Source: Micrasema longulum
Taxonomy: Eukaryota; Arthropoda; Insecta; Trichoptera; Brachycentridae
Assembly (NCBI GenBank): GCA_022494885.1
Contig: JAGVSM010003697.1
Location: 1 to 64,000 of the forward strand
Direction of reading: 5' to 3'
DNA length: 64,000 nt
Both the position numbers and the translations under genes were made by a program. The stretch's first letter is position 1. Every line of letters begins with the position of its first letter. Positions 31,826 through 43,010 of this stretch are shown piece by piece. The notes under the pieces are model-generated. The model did no database searches and was not told the origin of the DNA. It worked only from the letters and a program-made list of their open reading frames with translations.

Positions 31826-33120
31826 AAGTATTTTATGATTATTCGAAAGTACTGTCACAGCAACAACCACATGCATTATTTTATGCACAGAAATAAATCT
31901 CCAATTTTATTTCCGTATTCAATAAACAACATTCAACTGGAAAAAGTCACAGAGATTCGAGATCTTGGTGTCATTTTTGACGAAAAACTTGAATTCAAAA
32001 GCCACATCAACCACATTACTTCTAAAAGTATGAAAACTTTGGGTTTCACTGTAAGAACTATAAAGGTTTTTGAATCAGTTAAAATAATGAAACTCTTGTA
32101 TACAGGTGTTCACTAAACCCGGTCACACCCGAAACCACGATGATCAGTATTAGCAAGAAGACATATTGGCACATTAAAATATTTTTTTAGAACGAATAAA
32201 ATTTTGAAAAATAAAACATCAAAAAAGCAAATGGTTGCTTACTTCTGCAGGGGAGAAACGAGGAGGAGAAAGGGGAAAGTCTGATACTGGGCCGCGCTCC
32301 CCTCACTTCTTCCCTGCAGAAGTAACCAACCATTTGTATTTTTTAAATATGTTTTTTTTTTAAACTTTTCTTTGTTCTAAATATTTTTTAAATATGCTTA
32401 TATGTCTTCTTGCCCATACTGATCATCGTGGTTTCGGATGTGACAGGGTTTAAAGAATTGTATATCCTGTATATCCTTGGTTAGAAGCCAATTAGAGTAA
32501 TAACTATACTATATGATCCCCTTTTTACAAAATTCACATAAATAATGTTGAAAGAGTCCAACGAAAATATTTAAGATTTATTAATTTCAAACTGCATATT
32601 CCCATATAACAAATTAACTACATGTCTTTGTTATTTTTTTACTTTGAAGGAACGCAGGAAAAAAACTGACCTATTTTTTAAATATAAAATCATCAATTCT
32701 AAATAAGATTGTTGCGAACTCCTGGATTTAATAAATATTAATATACCAACACGTAGAACCAGTCTATATTATTGTCACCCTTCTTAAACCAACTATCTTT
32801 GACACTCACCTATACCGCGTATACACAGACTAGGAAATGAATGTACCTCTCATATCGACATTTTTAACTCAAGTCTCTGTGAATTCAAATCATCTCTTTA
32901 TAATTATTTTATGATGTTCTATAATAACGATTAACGAATTATTTGCAAAAGCTACTTGTGCTAATGATCTGGTGTTAATTCATTTATTTTTTTTGTTTTT
33001 ATAAATCATGTATAATTTTTAGGTTTACTTTTTTTATAAATCTTAAAAAAATATATATATTAAGTATTACAATTTTTTGTAAAAGGCAGATTTGCCGTTA
33101 ATGTTAATAAAATAAAATTA
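31826..33120 (+). pseudogene. Jockey-like LINE ORF2 remnant split by MITE P
   Basis: Before the insertion (31835-32100) the frame reads EKVTEIRDLGVIFDEKLEF, SHINHITSKSMKTLGF and KIMKLLYT. This is the segment just downstream of the reverse transcriptase core in Jockey-type ORF2 proteins, where RDLGVIFDxKL is highly conserved. After the MITE, sequence resumes with LVRSQLE- and NNVERVQRKYLRF-type residues across several stops. The 3' end has AAAAGGCAGATTTGCCGTTA (hairpin) and AATAAAATAAAATT. The RT active site and endonuclease are absent. Clade by motif only. Confidence 0.8.
32101..32472. mobile_element. Foldback MITE, family P (copy 2), inside a LINE
   Basis: Starts TACAGGTGTTCACTAAACCC and ends GGGTTTAAAGAATTG..CCTGTA. 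Inner arms GGTTGCTTACTTCTGCAGGG and CCCTGCAGAAGTAACCAACC fold on each other. TA on both sides, so it inserted in the LINE at a TA. Confidence 0.88.
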
Positions 33121-33129
33121 ATATCTTTT

Positions 33130-33300
33130 GTACGCTGACATACATACATGTATATGCATATTTTTCTTTTTATTTTTATACCCATGTTTTAATATTATTT
33201 TATAGTTTTTTAATTTTTATGTATCTAACTAACTCATCATATTCTTATATTTTATATTGTAAAAGGCACTTGTGCCGTATAATAAATAATAATATATATA
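33130..33300 (+). repeat. LINE 3' tail (second copy)
   Basis: Ends GTAAAAGGCACTTGTGCCGT (hairpin GGCAC-TT-GTGCC) and AATAAATAATAATATATA. Same 3' design as 33070-33120 and 46780-46965. Confidence 0.6.
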
Positions 33301-33550
33301 TTTTTTTAATTAGTAAATAATATAGACCTCAAAGTATTGTAAGTTACATTTTTTTTTGCCTCTGACCCCGAATATGGGGAGATTACTCTTAACAGATCAA
33401 ATATGATTCACATCAGTAACAATTATGTTATTTCAGTGTGCATGTAACATCGTTTTCTTTTTCAATTATTTTTAATATTTGTTTATATGCATTTTACCTT
33501 ATTTAAACATGTATGTATGTTTTTTTATAAATGAATGTATGTTTTTTTTT

Positions 33551-33803
33551 GCCGGCCTCGTGGTGTATATAGTCAGCGCGTCTGCCTACCGTGCAAGAGG
33601 TCTCGGGCTCGATTCCCGACATGGTTGGTGTGAAATATTTATTTGACAGGGTGTTTTCACACTAAAATATTTTATAGTCCCTGGACTGGTACCTGAAGCG
33701 TAAGACTGATCATCTTACCTTCACGTAACAAAAATGATCAAGATACGCTGCGATTGGTGTACCAATGTATGCACCATTAGGTGCGCAAAGGCAATGATGG
33801 TGA
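33551..33803 (+). repeat. tRNA-derived SINE, family A, reference copy
   Basis: GCCGGCCTCGTGGTGTATAT (A box region), GGGCTCGATTCCCGACATG (B box), body with AAATATTTATTTGACAGGG, CCCTGGACTGGTACCTGAAG and ATCAAGATACGCTGCGATTG, ending CACCATTAGGTGCGCAAAGG and ATGATGGTGA. Full length, about 250 bp; transcription would be by RNA polymerase III from the internal boxes. Confidence 0.9.
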
Positions 33804-34060
33804 TTTTTTTATATATGAAAAGTGATGCGTCTTATAAAGTACATAACAATATATAAAATGAAAATCAACGTTTCAAAATTATACTATATATATATATCTT
33901 ATCTTTATAACTGTTTCTATATATTGATTACTGTTTTTTATATTTTTTTGGCTGTCTTAGAACGGGGTAAATAACCCTAGTTAGACAGTCAAAGCAACTT
34001 TACATAAATTATAATTTTGTGTAAGTAATATAATGATAATAAATAAAATAAATATATATA
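33804..34060 (+). repeat. LINE 3' tail
   Basis: A hairpin GGGGTAAATAACCC nested within GGCTGTCTTAG..TTAGACAGTC (33949-33990), then AATGATAATAAATAAAATAAA. No coding part. Confidence 0.5.
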
Positions 34061-34256
34061 TGTATCTAGATTATAGTATTTTAATTTCCAATATTTGTAT
34101 TTTTTTTGTTTCTGTAACAGAATTTTAACGTGGGTAAAAATATAACAATAAAGTGCTTTCTTAAAAATATATTTTATTTAATACGTTTGAATTACAGAAA
34201 CATAATAAATCAAAATAATGCATATGTATTGCATTATATTGAAAACTTAACAATTT

Positions 34257-34462
34257 TATCATCATCATCATTCCCTTTCCGCACCTAATAGTGCATGGGG
34301 CACTGCATTGGTACACCGATCCCAATAGTCCAGGGACTATGAAATACTCTGGTGTGAAAACACCCTTTTAAATAAATATTTCATGTCAACCATGTCGGGA
34401 ATTGAACCCGAGACCTCTTGCTTGGTAGGCAAACGCTCTGACCATTACACCACGAGGCCGAC
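34257..34462 (-). repeat. SINE family A, internally deleted
   Basis: 3' end TCATCATCATCATTCCCTTT, then a deletion of the ATCAAGATACGC block, then the rest of body and a complete head (TGGTGTAATGGTCAGAGCG, GGTTCAATTCCCGACATG on the minus strand). Confidence 0.85.
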
Positions 34463-34815
34463 TAAACAATTTACCTCACCAAAAAAGACTTAGTTCTTGT
34501 TCTTGATGGGAATTATACGCTTCAAAAAACATAATAGTAAACGATTTATTTTTACGAAGTATCACATAATATTAGTAATGATTCCCAAAAATAATCTATC
34601 TTCCTTAGTACCGATACTCATTTATCTGCAGAAATACTGCTTTAGTTCGCAGTTCGTCTGTTTGCAAATCTCAAGTACGTCACCTTACATTTTCCTCTCT
34701 TGTTCCAACCACCCCCTACTTTTGTGTCCTTATAAGTAAGACGTTATAATAATTGTTTTAAAACTACTGGTACCTAGTTTTGTATTCCCGAGATAGATTT
34801 TTTCCCGTTTTTGCC

Positions 34816-35430
34816 TAGGGTCAAAGCACCAATGAATATGACCGTTTAAAGTTCAGCTTGTAGTGAAATCCACATTAAAGGTATAAATTTCATTATTTAA
34901 GCGTACAAAATAAAAGTAACCGATAAAAACATACTAATTTACGTACTTTTACTTTTTTTAATTAAATTACGAGTATTACAATTTAAATTAATATTACTCT
35001 AAAAAAATAGCAATCACCAGTAAATGACCACTACTACCCCAGTAAAAATAATACTCAGATTTAGTTACATCATAACATTATAAAACACCCTAAAACATAT
35101 TAGAATATGGATATATTAAAATAATTGCATAAGAAATAACATCAAATAAAACACTAACCACACCTTTCCTTATAAAAAAAAACACTATCATTCTCAGAAC
35201 AATAACGGGAAGACGCACTATTACCTTTTGACAACTCACAGTTCAAAACTGATAGTTTTGTTTCTTACCAAAATATGTGTCCGACGTTTTGTCATAGTTT
35301 CTAGTGTTGAAAGTTTTTTGACTGGACACATGTTGCAATTCTTATTATATTGTGTTTTATTAACCAATGGTCATTTACTGGGGTGTGGTCATTTACTGGG
35401 GGGTGGTCATTTAGTGGTGCTTTGACCCTA
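34816..35430. mobile_element. TIR element with subterminal tandem repeats
   Basis: Left end TAGGGTCAAAGCACCAATGA and right end (complement) TAGGGTCAAAGCACCACTAA match over about 17 bp. Near the right end GGTCATTTACTGGGG-type units occur three times in tandem (35367-35418), and the motif recurs inverted as CCAGTAAATGACC at about 35017-35030. The interior has no transposase. Class undetermined; TA or TTA flank. Confidence 0.75.
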
Positions 35431-36215
35431 TTAATATTTATTTTATTTTTTAACAATAGGTAACAACCTATTTGGGTTAAACCAGCTGTCTTAGATAAAT
35501 TGTGTCCAAAATATTATTGTTCTCAGCTGTGGTGTTTAATTAATTAAATGTAAATAATATTAATTTTATAACAGCAAGTATGTTTCACGTTGAGTTATTT
35601 TTTAATTCTTCGGTATTATATTAGACAGTTGTTTTTTTCTCTTTTTTGTATTATTAATAAATGGCCAATTCACTTTGCTAGTAAAACTCTGTCCATTTTG
35701 TTGCGGTAATTTTATTTGTTAAAGATAAACCTTGATACATTTTTTTCTGTGACCACCGCGGAAAACAATTTACCATTGACATTCGTTCGAGGTCGACAAA
35801 ACACACCGAGTGTAAAATAGCGCAATTTTTTTTATTGTTTCCTAGATTAGATTTTTCATCATCCGACCATTGTCAACTTTAACATCGCCATTGTTCGGTC
35901 CGATTATAGCCTGTGGCAAACGCCTTTCAAAGCATATCCCTCCTGCATTAAAATCACAAAGAGTAATCCGGAAAATTGCAAACAAAAGTGAATATTAGCC
36001 AGTGATTAAGCTTTTTGGGATTTATTTTTCCTTGTTTTTTTCTCATGAATTTCCCATTGGAGTCCTGTTTTGACCAATAAACAACTGTTTATACTCCATT
36101 ATTTTTTTATATTCCCCTTTTTTTCTCAAAACGTTTAGTAACTACGAGTATATTTAATTTATCTATCAACATAACTTTTTAACATAAAATTATTATATTA
36201 AGGACGCTGTGGCGT
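35431..36215. other. Unique region with clustered ATTG-core motifs
   Basis: No repeat or coding frame. 35760-36080 is less AT-rich and holds CCATTGAC, ATTGTTTCC, CCATTGTC, CCATTGTTC and CCATTGG motifs, similar to Sox-type binding sites. A regulatory role is speculation. Confidence 0.3.
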
Positions 36216-36520
36216 ATCTACTATTACTATTACTACTACTTCTACTACTACACTACTACCATCACACTATTTCCCCGTAGGGGTAGGCAAAGAGGATGGA
36301 CTGCCTCTCACGTTTATCCTTACTTGGTTGTGTCTGCTTTTAACATGACCGGACTTTAAATTTTTGGTTTCTCTGATCATGCCACGTCTGTCTTGGTCGT
36401 CCTCATCTTGCGTTATCGTTCATTCTCGCCATCTGTTTTACCATTTTTTATTCATCCATTCGTTCTACTTGACAAAACCATCTCACTGACCTCTGCTGTG
36501 GTGTATCTACCAATCATTAA
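36216..36520 (-). pseudogene. RTE-like LINE C-terminal fragment
   Basis: A plus-strand (TAC/TAT)n run at 36216-36250, the complement of a (GTA)n tail, is followed by sequence whose minus strand gives GRGRPRKTW-like and HVKRMDE-like residues with frame breaks (compare 58148-58740). Very short 3' UTR with a microsatellite tail is typical of RTE-type LINEs. Confidence 0.65.
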
Positions 36521-37788
36521 ATCATCAATTTATGCCGACTCGACTTACACATAAAATAGGGGTTAAATATGTATTTAAAAAATATTTTTAGTAGTCGGGT
36601 AATTTTTTTTTAAAACTTCATGTGAAGATACTTTTTAGGTTTTATTCTAAAGCTATAATAGCTAGTCAAATTTACTATGTATAAAAACATAACACAATAG
36701 CTCGTTAAATATTTTTATAGTAGGGGCGAGTAGTGTACCTATGGCCAGGCATTTGTATTTTGTTTGTTATTTTTTACTCGTCATATATTAACAGAGATAG
36801 ATATTTTTTGGTTTTTGTTTCAGATTTATAATTTTATTGACTATATATCACTAATTCTTTAAATGCTAGAAAAGGCACCTGTTTTATTTTTTTAGCGATT
36901 TTCACAAATAATACGTTTTTGTCTACAAGTAAACACATATGAGTGTACGTGTGGACTGTGGACACATCGAAATAAAAATAGTTATAACTTAAAAGAAACA
37001 ATATTTTATTTAAAAATGTTTTAACAGTATTATGAATCGTACATTCTTTTGTCAAGAAGAACACAAATATTAAAAAATATATATATGTGAAGGAGTGTAG
37101 GTAGGTACATAAAAAAGTAAAAGCACGAAAACGAATAACATATCTTTTTTTAGACGTACCTAGGTATAATTTATAAAATTCTTCAGAATGAAATAAATTG
37201 GATTCCTCTGAAATGGTTTAGCAATTTTAGCATAGAAAACTATCTCATCTTCTACTCTACTAAGTCTGTCCATAAAAAAATAAAACTTACGTTTCATCAG
37301 TCTTACGAATGTGCGGTTAAAATTGTAACAAACACATACTAAAATGACTTAAGGGAATTTTCAATTATACATATGTAATAGACAAATAGTAAAAACTAGT
37401 CTTTATCATTTTGTAAAAAAAGTAGCAAATGTAGCATGTAAACTTACTTTTTGCTGCAAATACACTCATTTTACAATAATAATCACGTTTTATCAGTAAT
37501 GATAAGTTTGACAGAAATGTGTTGCCTGCTGATCAACACGTGATCCCAATATATTTTTAGGATTTTTTTATCTACTGTCTTGCCAGAGATATGATGACTG
37601 TCCAAAGGCACATCCATCCAAAGATACACAACTTGCCCCTATATCCGCGAATAGGCCATTTTTTTTTGGGATTTATTGTTATTTGTTCACATAATAATTA
37701 TATTTGTCATTATAAAGTAAAGTTTTTGGTTAATGATTTTTATGCGTTTTTCAAATCAGTTAAAAATAAAGGTACCTATACCTAAGTA
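36521..37788. other. AT-rich unassigned sequence
   Basis: No gene or repeat recognised; open frames at 36834-37064 and 37591-37785 show no domain. Confidence 0.45.
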
Positions 37789-38151
37789 TACAGGGTGTTC
37801 TTTAAACCCTGTCACATCCGAAACCACAATACATATTGGCAAAATTAAATAAATTTTTAGAACGAATAAAATTTACAAAAACGAAATATTTTAAAAACCA
37901 AATGGTTGCTTACTACTGCAGGGGTGAAACGAGGAGGGGGAGAGGGGAGTCTTATACACAGTCAACAGTGCGGCCGCGCCCCCCCTCGCTTCTCCCCTAG
38001 AGAAGTAGGCAACCATTTGTTTTTTTCGAATTTTTTATTTTTTTAAATTTTCTTCGTTCTAAATAAAAAAAATTATGTGCTAAAATGTCTTCTTGCCCAT
38101 ACTGATCATTATGGTTTCGGATGTGACGGGGTTTAAAGAACATCCCGTATA
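37789..38151. mobile_element. Foldback MITE, family P (copy 3), best termini
   Basis: Starts TACAGGGTGTTCTTTAAACC and ends GGTTTAAAGAACATCCCGTA. Within each end ACAGGGT and ACCCTGT form a mini-hairpin. The core has GGCCGCGCCCCCCCTCG between the arms GGTTGCTTACTACTGCAGGG and AGAAGTAGGCAACC. TA flanks present. Confidence 0.9.
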
Positions 38152-38634
38152 GTTTTGGTTCGATATTTTTATTAAATTTTATTTCGATTGCATTGTTGAC
38201 ATATCTTTGTCAGAATGCCTATAATAATAAAATACTTCAGGAAAATCGACAGATAATATCAAAACACGCATTTGTTTTGATGAGATGTACCGCCCCTTGC
38301 TGCCTCGGTGGCGCGGCGACAAGCGGTTGCGAGTCCCTCGTTTGAAGTCCGCCAGTGACTCATTGGTATTCTGGAACTGCGATACTCGTGACTCACCGGA
38401 CTTCCCCTTTACGCGCTTGTATATATTATTCCTTAATTTGCTACTTTGAATTTGATTTATGTACAGGCACCTGTATTGTATTCTTATCTGCGTTTACCGA
38501 GTGTGACACGAATAAGAAAATGAGTTATTTTTAGATCTTTGTAAACAATTGTCCGAAATTATAACAAAAAAATTAAACAATGAAACGTACTAAATGCGCA
38601 ATTTTTTTTAAATAATACAAAAATACAAAGTGTT
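38152..38634. other. Unassigned, possible degenerate tRNA-like SINE
   Basis: At 38295-38400, GCTGCCTCGGTGGCGCGG and TCGTTTGAAGTCCGCC weakly resemble A and B boxes of a tRNA-derived element. No second copy here, so this is only a suggestion. Confidence 0.25.
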
Positions 38635-38900
38635 TTATTTATTTATTTATTTGTTATAGAAATCATACAGTCTTTTAATAAAATTCAGGGTGTAAGAAAA
38701 CATTTTTTTTTTAAATAAGACCAATAATTACACATTTCACATTCACATATATTATGAATACAGAAGGATTAAGAAAATAAAATATTTAAAAAAATAATTT
38801 GAAAATTAAATAAAAACATATAAAAAGGAGAAGACGTGATATGGCGCCTTCCCTAATCTCCTCTCCGCTCCCTCTGTTTCCGTGTACATTTTTTATAACT
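38635..38900 (-). repeat. Probable LINE 3' fragment
   Basis: TTTATTTATTTATTTATTTG (complement of a tail) followed by AT-rich sequence and a pyrimidine-rich patch at 38850-38880. No domain recognised. Confidence 0.4.
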
Positions 38901-39150
38901 AAAATTTCTCAACCAATAATTCATTAGATACAGGTGAAGACACATGTAAAAGTAAAGCAGAAGATAAATTTAAAACGTCTTTAACAAATCAGATAAAATT
39001 ATAGTATTTACAGTGTAATATGTTGATGTCACTAATACTGACAAAGGTAGTCTGTATTCTTCGAAGGGTGCTGTTTTTCATATAATTAGATTTAATATGT
39101 TATTTCACAAAGTAAATCCTGAACTAGTAAATAATAATATCTGTTCATTA

Positions 39151-39400
39151 AAGGATAAACCAACGGGAGTCACATTGAACGAAATGTTTAGGAAACGAGA
39201 TTTTGTGATTGTGCAATTTCCACAACATCATAACTATTGAACCAAATGAGATCATTTCAACGTTAAAAGACCTTTTAATCTTAAATAATGACTATTTTGA
39301 TAATTGTGGTACATATTAAAATAGCGTGTCTCATACTATGGATGATTTTGCAGCTTCAGATTTTTATTTCATCTCAAAAAAGTATTTTTACGACGAAAGT
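39151..39400 (+). repeat. Dispersed repeat R (copy 2)
   Basis: Direct copy of 15724-15960: AAAGGATAAACCAACGGGAG, ACATTGAACGAAATGTT, GAACCAAATGAGATCATT. It continues into an open frame (39288-39551) not conserved in copy 1. Confidence 0.65.
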
Positions 39401-40299
39401 GGACTTCGGAGTTTTATTCACGTATAAAATAGCGTATTGCTATACTTTCTGCAGTTTTTTACTTCAAAACGGCAAAAAGTGGACTGGCGTGTTTTATCCT
39501 CTAAGATACAGATATAATCCACCTAGTTTTATGATATTGTTTCATTCATAATAATAATTTACGGCGTGTATTATTTTTTATGATTAGCAAATAATTATTA
39601 CTCGTTAGTAATATTATATCATATAGGTGGGTTTTGTGTATGTTTTGAAATATGCATCCCGCTAACCTTAGCGCATTTGACGTAGACAAAATTTATTGCT
39701 TTAGATAAGAACATTGTATTGCGATTTTAAACATTTAAATATTATGGTCTAACGTTTAAGACACATTTACCAAGAGTTTTTTAAATTTAGATTCGACTGT
39801 AATATCAAAATACATATTATGTTTCTTATTCATTAAGTCGTGCGCATAATTTTATCCTCACTGAAATGCACGCTTTTCCATTTTCTCGCATCCCGTCGTT
39901 TTTTGCAATGTTCTGTTTTTCGTGTTTGAAAGTCGCGAGTGCAGCAATGAATAATACTGAGTATTTCCATACATTTAAGATGGCAACATAGCTAGACGTT
40001 ATGTGTTTCCTTGTAATTCAAATTGGATTACAGAGTCTGGGTGGGTAGTAGTAGTAGGTAGGTACTGGCACTTGTTCTAGACTTGGTATAATGTAGGGTG
40101 GGGTTGAGTTAAAGTGGTGTACCATTCATCCATCTCTTCTCCCCCAGAGGTAGTGCTTTGCAGGCGTCTCTGTTTCAAGTAACGGTTTAATATGAAAAGC
40201 AGTTTGTTATTTTTGAATATTTGGTTCGATTTTGCTAGATGTCTGCACAAATTTATCATTTTTTGAAAAAAAAAAATTGATATCTTCTAAATCGGTATT
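39401..40299. other. Unassigned sequence
   Basis: No gene supported. The 87-codon frame ending at 39551 is hydrophobic without known domain; the rest is AT-rich with a small GC-richer patch at 40040-40170. Confidence 0.4.
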
Positions 40300-41490
40300 T
40301 TTGTCAAGAAATGACAGGCTCCGAGTCTGAAATTGTCAGCTCGGCCAGTAGCTATCGACTAGTTCACTAGTAGCTAGGCAACTTTAATGCACGATGTTCC
40401 CTTTCATTATGAGGACGACGAGCTCTTTTTTTCGAGGTAGCTTCCTTAGAACGCTTTATCTAGAACTTTTCAACTCCTTGGATCTCAGTGGCGCATAGTT
40501 CAAAGCCCCCGGTTGGGTGCGTCTTTGCGGTAGTGTGGCGACTTCATGATTTGAACCGATGGACCCACGCCGTTGTTCTTCCCATGTCTAATCCGTGATG
40601 AAAAGCGTTCCATCCGGAGGAGTGCCTCCTTGTTTACGTGGCCGATGATGTGGCGCGCCTGCTTCAACTCCAATAACTCCTCTGATGGTTTGGAGAGTGT
40701 CTTCTCAACTGGCCACTGGGCTTCTGGACCTCCCAGAAAACGCGGCTCGCTGAACCATTGTCCCGATCTAAATAGGACGGGGCCCCCCTGTTCTCAAGTC
40801 GTTTTTGGTGAGTACTTGAGTGGGTCTGTTCGGAGCCAACATAGCACTGTGCTGGAATCCATGCGGGATATGGGATCTCGGGGTTCTACTTGACAAAAAG
40901 TTAACGTTTGAGGCACATGTCAACTCAATTGTGAAAAATCATACCAAATGTTAGGTTTTCTCTTCCGTATAGGGAGAGAAATCAATCATGCGCGCACTCT
41001 TAGAATTCTTTACTTTACATATGTTCGAAGTCAATTAGAATTCGCATCTCCCGCTTGAAGCCCTCAATACAAAAAATACATTACCAGAATTGAATCTATA
41101 CTATCAAAATTTATATCGTATTGCAATTTTAGACGGTTGACTCAGAATACAGGTCCAGATGAATCTACAAACTTACCTTAACTCCAAACTCGCAGGAACA
41201 TGGCTGATGCCATTTTTATGTATAAAACTTTAAATAACATGATAGATTGCCCTAAGATTCTATCACTTATTAATTTTAGAGTCCCAGTAACGCAGACCAG
41301 AAACCAATCTCTATTTAAAATTCCTAAATGTTCCACTAAATCTTTTCAAAATTCATTTGTAAATAGAACCTGCAATATGTGTAATCAGAAATTAAATTGG
41401 ATAGATAAAATATCTTTAACTTCCTTTAAAAATGAAATTTCCAAAAATAATTCAAGTTATGATGTTGCGCCTTGAATCCGCAACCTATAA
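40300..41490 (+). pseudogene. Jockey-like LINE ORF2 remnant
   Basis: Around 40870-41000, translation in shifting frames gives DLGVLLDKKLTFEAHVNS and CLGFLFR, then (41020-41060) RSQLEFAS-like residues. The frame 41200-41475 is open and ends at a normal place with MADAIFMYKTLNNMID, LINFRVPVTQTRNQSLF and FVNRTCNMCN, matching the C-terminal region of the LINE at 45187-45867. The part 40570-40870 is the decayed end of the RT domain. Several stops and shifts; no endonuclease. Dead copy, best preserved in its last 90 codons. Confidence 0.78.
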
Positions 41491-41720
41491 TATTTATTTA
41501 TTTATTTATTTTGTTCATTTACGCCCAAAAGGCATTTACAAAAAATAAAAATGAAATACATACTAACATACTAAATAATAAACATAGAATATACAGAAAA
41601 AAAAATTAAATTAGTTAAAAAGGATATGATAAAAAGTTTTACAAAGTAAAAACAATAATAACAAAGGTATGCAAGAAAAAACAGTAAGCATATAAACAAA
41701 AAATGCAAAGATATAAGCTT
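41491..41720 (-). repeat. LINE 3' tail fragment
   Basis: TTTATTTATTTATTTATTTT then ACGCCCAAAAGGCATTTAC (minus-strand hairpin-like AAATGCCTTTTGGGCG), then AT-rich sequence. Opposed to the preceding plus-strand LINE. Confidence 0.5.
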
Positions 41721-41999
41721 ATGAAATTAATTCTGTAAAGCAAACAATTAATTAAGTGTTACGGTAAGCAAGAAAGACATTTTTAAGTTAAATTAATAAA
41801 CAAGCAAGCATATATTATCACGAAAAAATAAGAAATAAAAATATGTATCTACGAAATGCGTATTTGCCAATACTACAATGCAATTTGATATAATGGAAAT
41901 TTTTTTAAAAAAAAGTATAGGGTAATAAAAATAAACAAGTATTTTTTTTTAATTTATGGAATTGAATTGTCAATAATAGTTTGACGAGCAGCTACAAAT

Positions 42000-42414
42000 A
42001 AACTTGATATTGTGGACTTATAAGATGGTAAAGAATTGGACAGAATGTCGGCAGCCGTTCCATATGCAGGTTATGTGCAGTTCTGTATGTAGGCACATAA
42101 TAAATGTACACTGTATGGTCAACTATAGTTGTATTATATATTATAATGTGCAACTGTGTGACCAGTATACGAAAGTAGATATATTTTTAATAATATGTAT
42201 TACATTTACATTTTTAGTAATATTATAAGTTTTGTATGATTAGTTATTTTATGTTATGTATAATTTTATGTGACAACATTTACAATAACAATATTATGTG
42301 GAAGCCTCTAATTTGACTTTATCAAATGTATTTATAGTGTAAGTGTATCTTATAAATTTATAAATGTCTGTCGGCTTTCCAATGAAATAAAATAAAAAAT
42401 AAAAAAATAAATAA
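42000..42414 (+). repeat. Probable LINE 3' UTR
   Basis: Ends with GTCGGCTTTCCAATG followed by a long AAATAAAATAAAAAATAAA tail. The 74-codon frame at 42004-42228 has no recognised domain. Confidence 0.4.
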
Positions 42415-43010
42415 AATGATGCGGACAACGTTGGCCCGGATTTCCTTCTTTATCGTGGCAGCCATCCTAACTGCTACTAGTGCTACTTGTAGCTCCAGTC
42501 GAGGTATTGAAAGTGGTCTTAAAAGTGCCACCTTGCACCTTCCTATTGCAAAATTCACCGTCAGAGGTCACAAAATATGCCAATGCAATCTTACAGGCGC
42601 CATCTTGCTGTCCAGGGACCATTTCGAGATGATACATCCGTTTGTGACCCTGAGATGTTACCACTCCCGCCACTTCTCCGTGTGTCCAGTCAATGACTGG
42701 TCTCATTCTGTTCTCGAACGCCATTCGTCTTACAATAATATCTGAGCGGATGGTAAGGCATACTATGTAGCCTATTGGGTTAAAGATTCTCATTCCATCT
42801 CGCGTTTCGTGGGTCTCTACGGGGTAGTTCCGGCGTCGTTATTACACATGAACGTGTCGTAACAGAGATTCTATACAATACCAAGACCCTTTATGTTGTC
42901 CCTTGCTCCCTAGTGACAGCAGTCTTTGCTAGATCATCTTCTTTAACACCTCGCAGTACTTCTAGTTTGTTTGAGGTCCTCCCTGTGAGTTTAAAACCGC
43001 CTCTGTTGAG
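42415..43010 (-). pseudogene. BEL/Pao-type pol fragment
   Basis: On the minus strand, several frames together read from the RT-to-RNase H part of a BEL/Pao retrotransposon polyprotein: GGFKLTGRTSNKLEVLRGV and KEDDLAKTAV near 42900-43000, MRIFNPIGYIVCLTIRS at about 42745-42793, then AYFVTSDGEF and the family's characteristic LSIPRLELQVALVAVRMA block near 42460-42520. Order and spacing are as in the family, but frameshifts and stops separate the pieces. Gag, protease, integrase and LTRs are not visible. It abuts a LINE tail at 42414. Inactive relic. Confidence 0.75.

Noticed and set aside
33551..33625. tRNA gene at the start of SINE-A (and similar heads at 12828, 18963, 25097, 49463 and others)
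   Set aside because: A and B boxes are present but each is joined to a repeated SINE body, several copies have mutated boxes, and no clean cloverleaf with all stems was found.
38295..38400. Fourth tRNA-derived SINE family
   Set aside because: Only weak A/B box resemblance and no second copy in the window; left as a remark.
40573..40893. 106-codon plus frame as an independent protein
   Set aside because: It runs through decayed LINE sequence; the true LINE frame here is another one leading into the DLGVLLDKKL motif.
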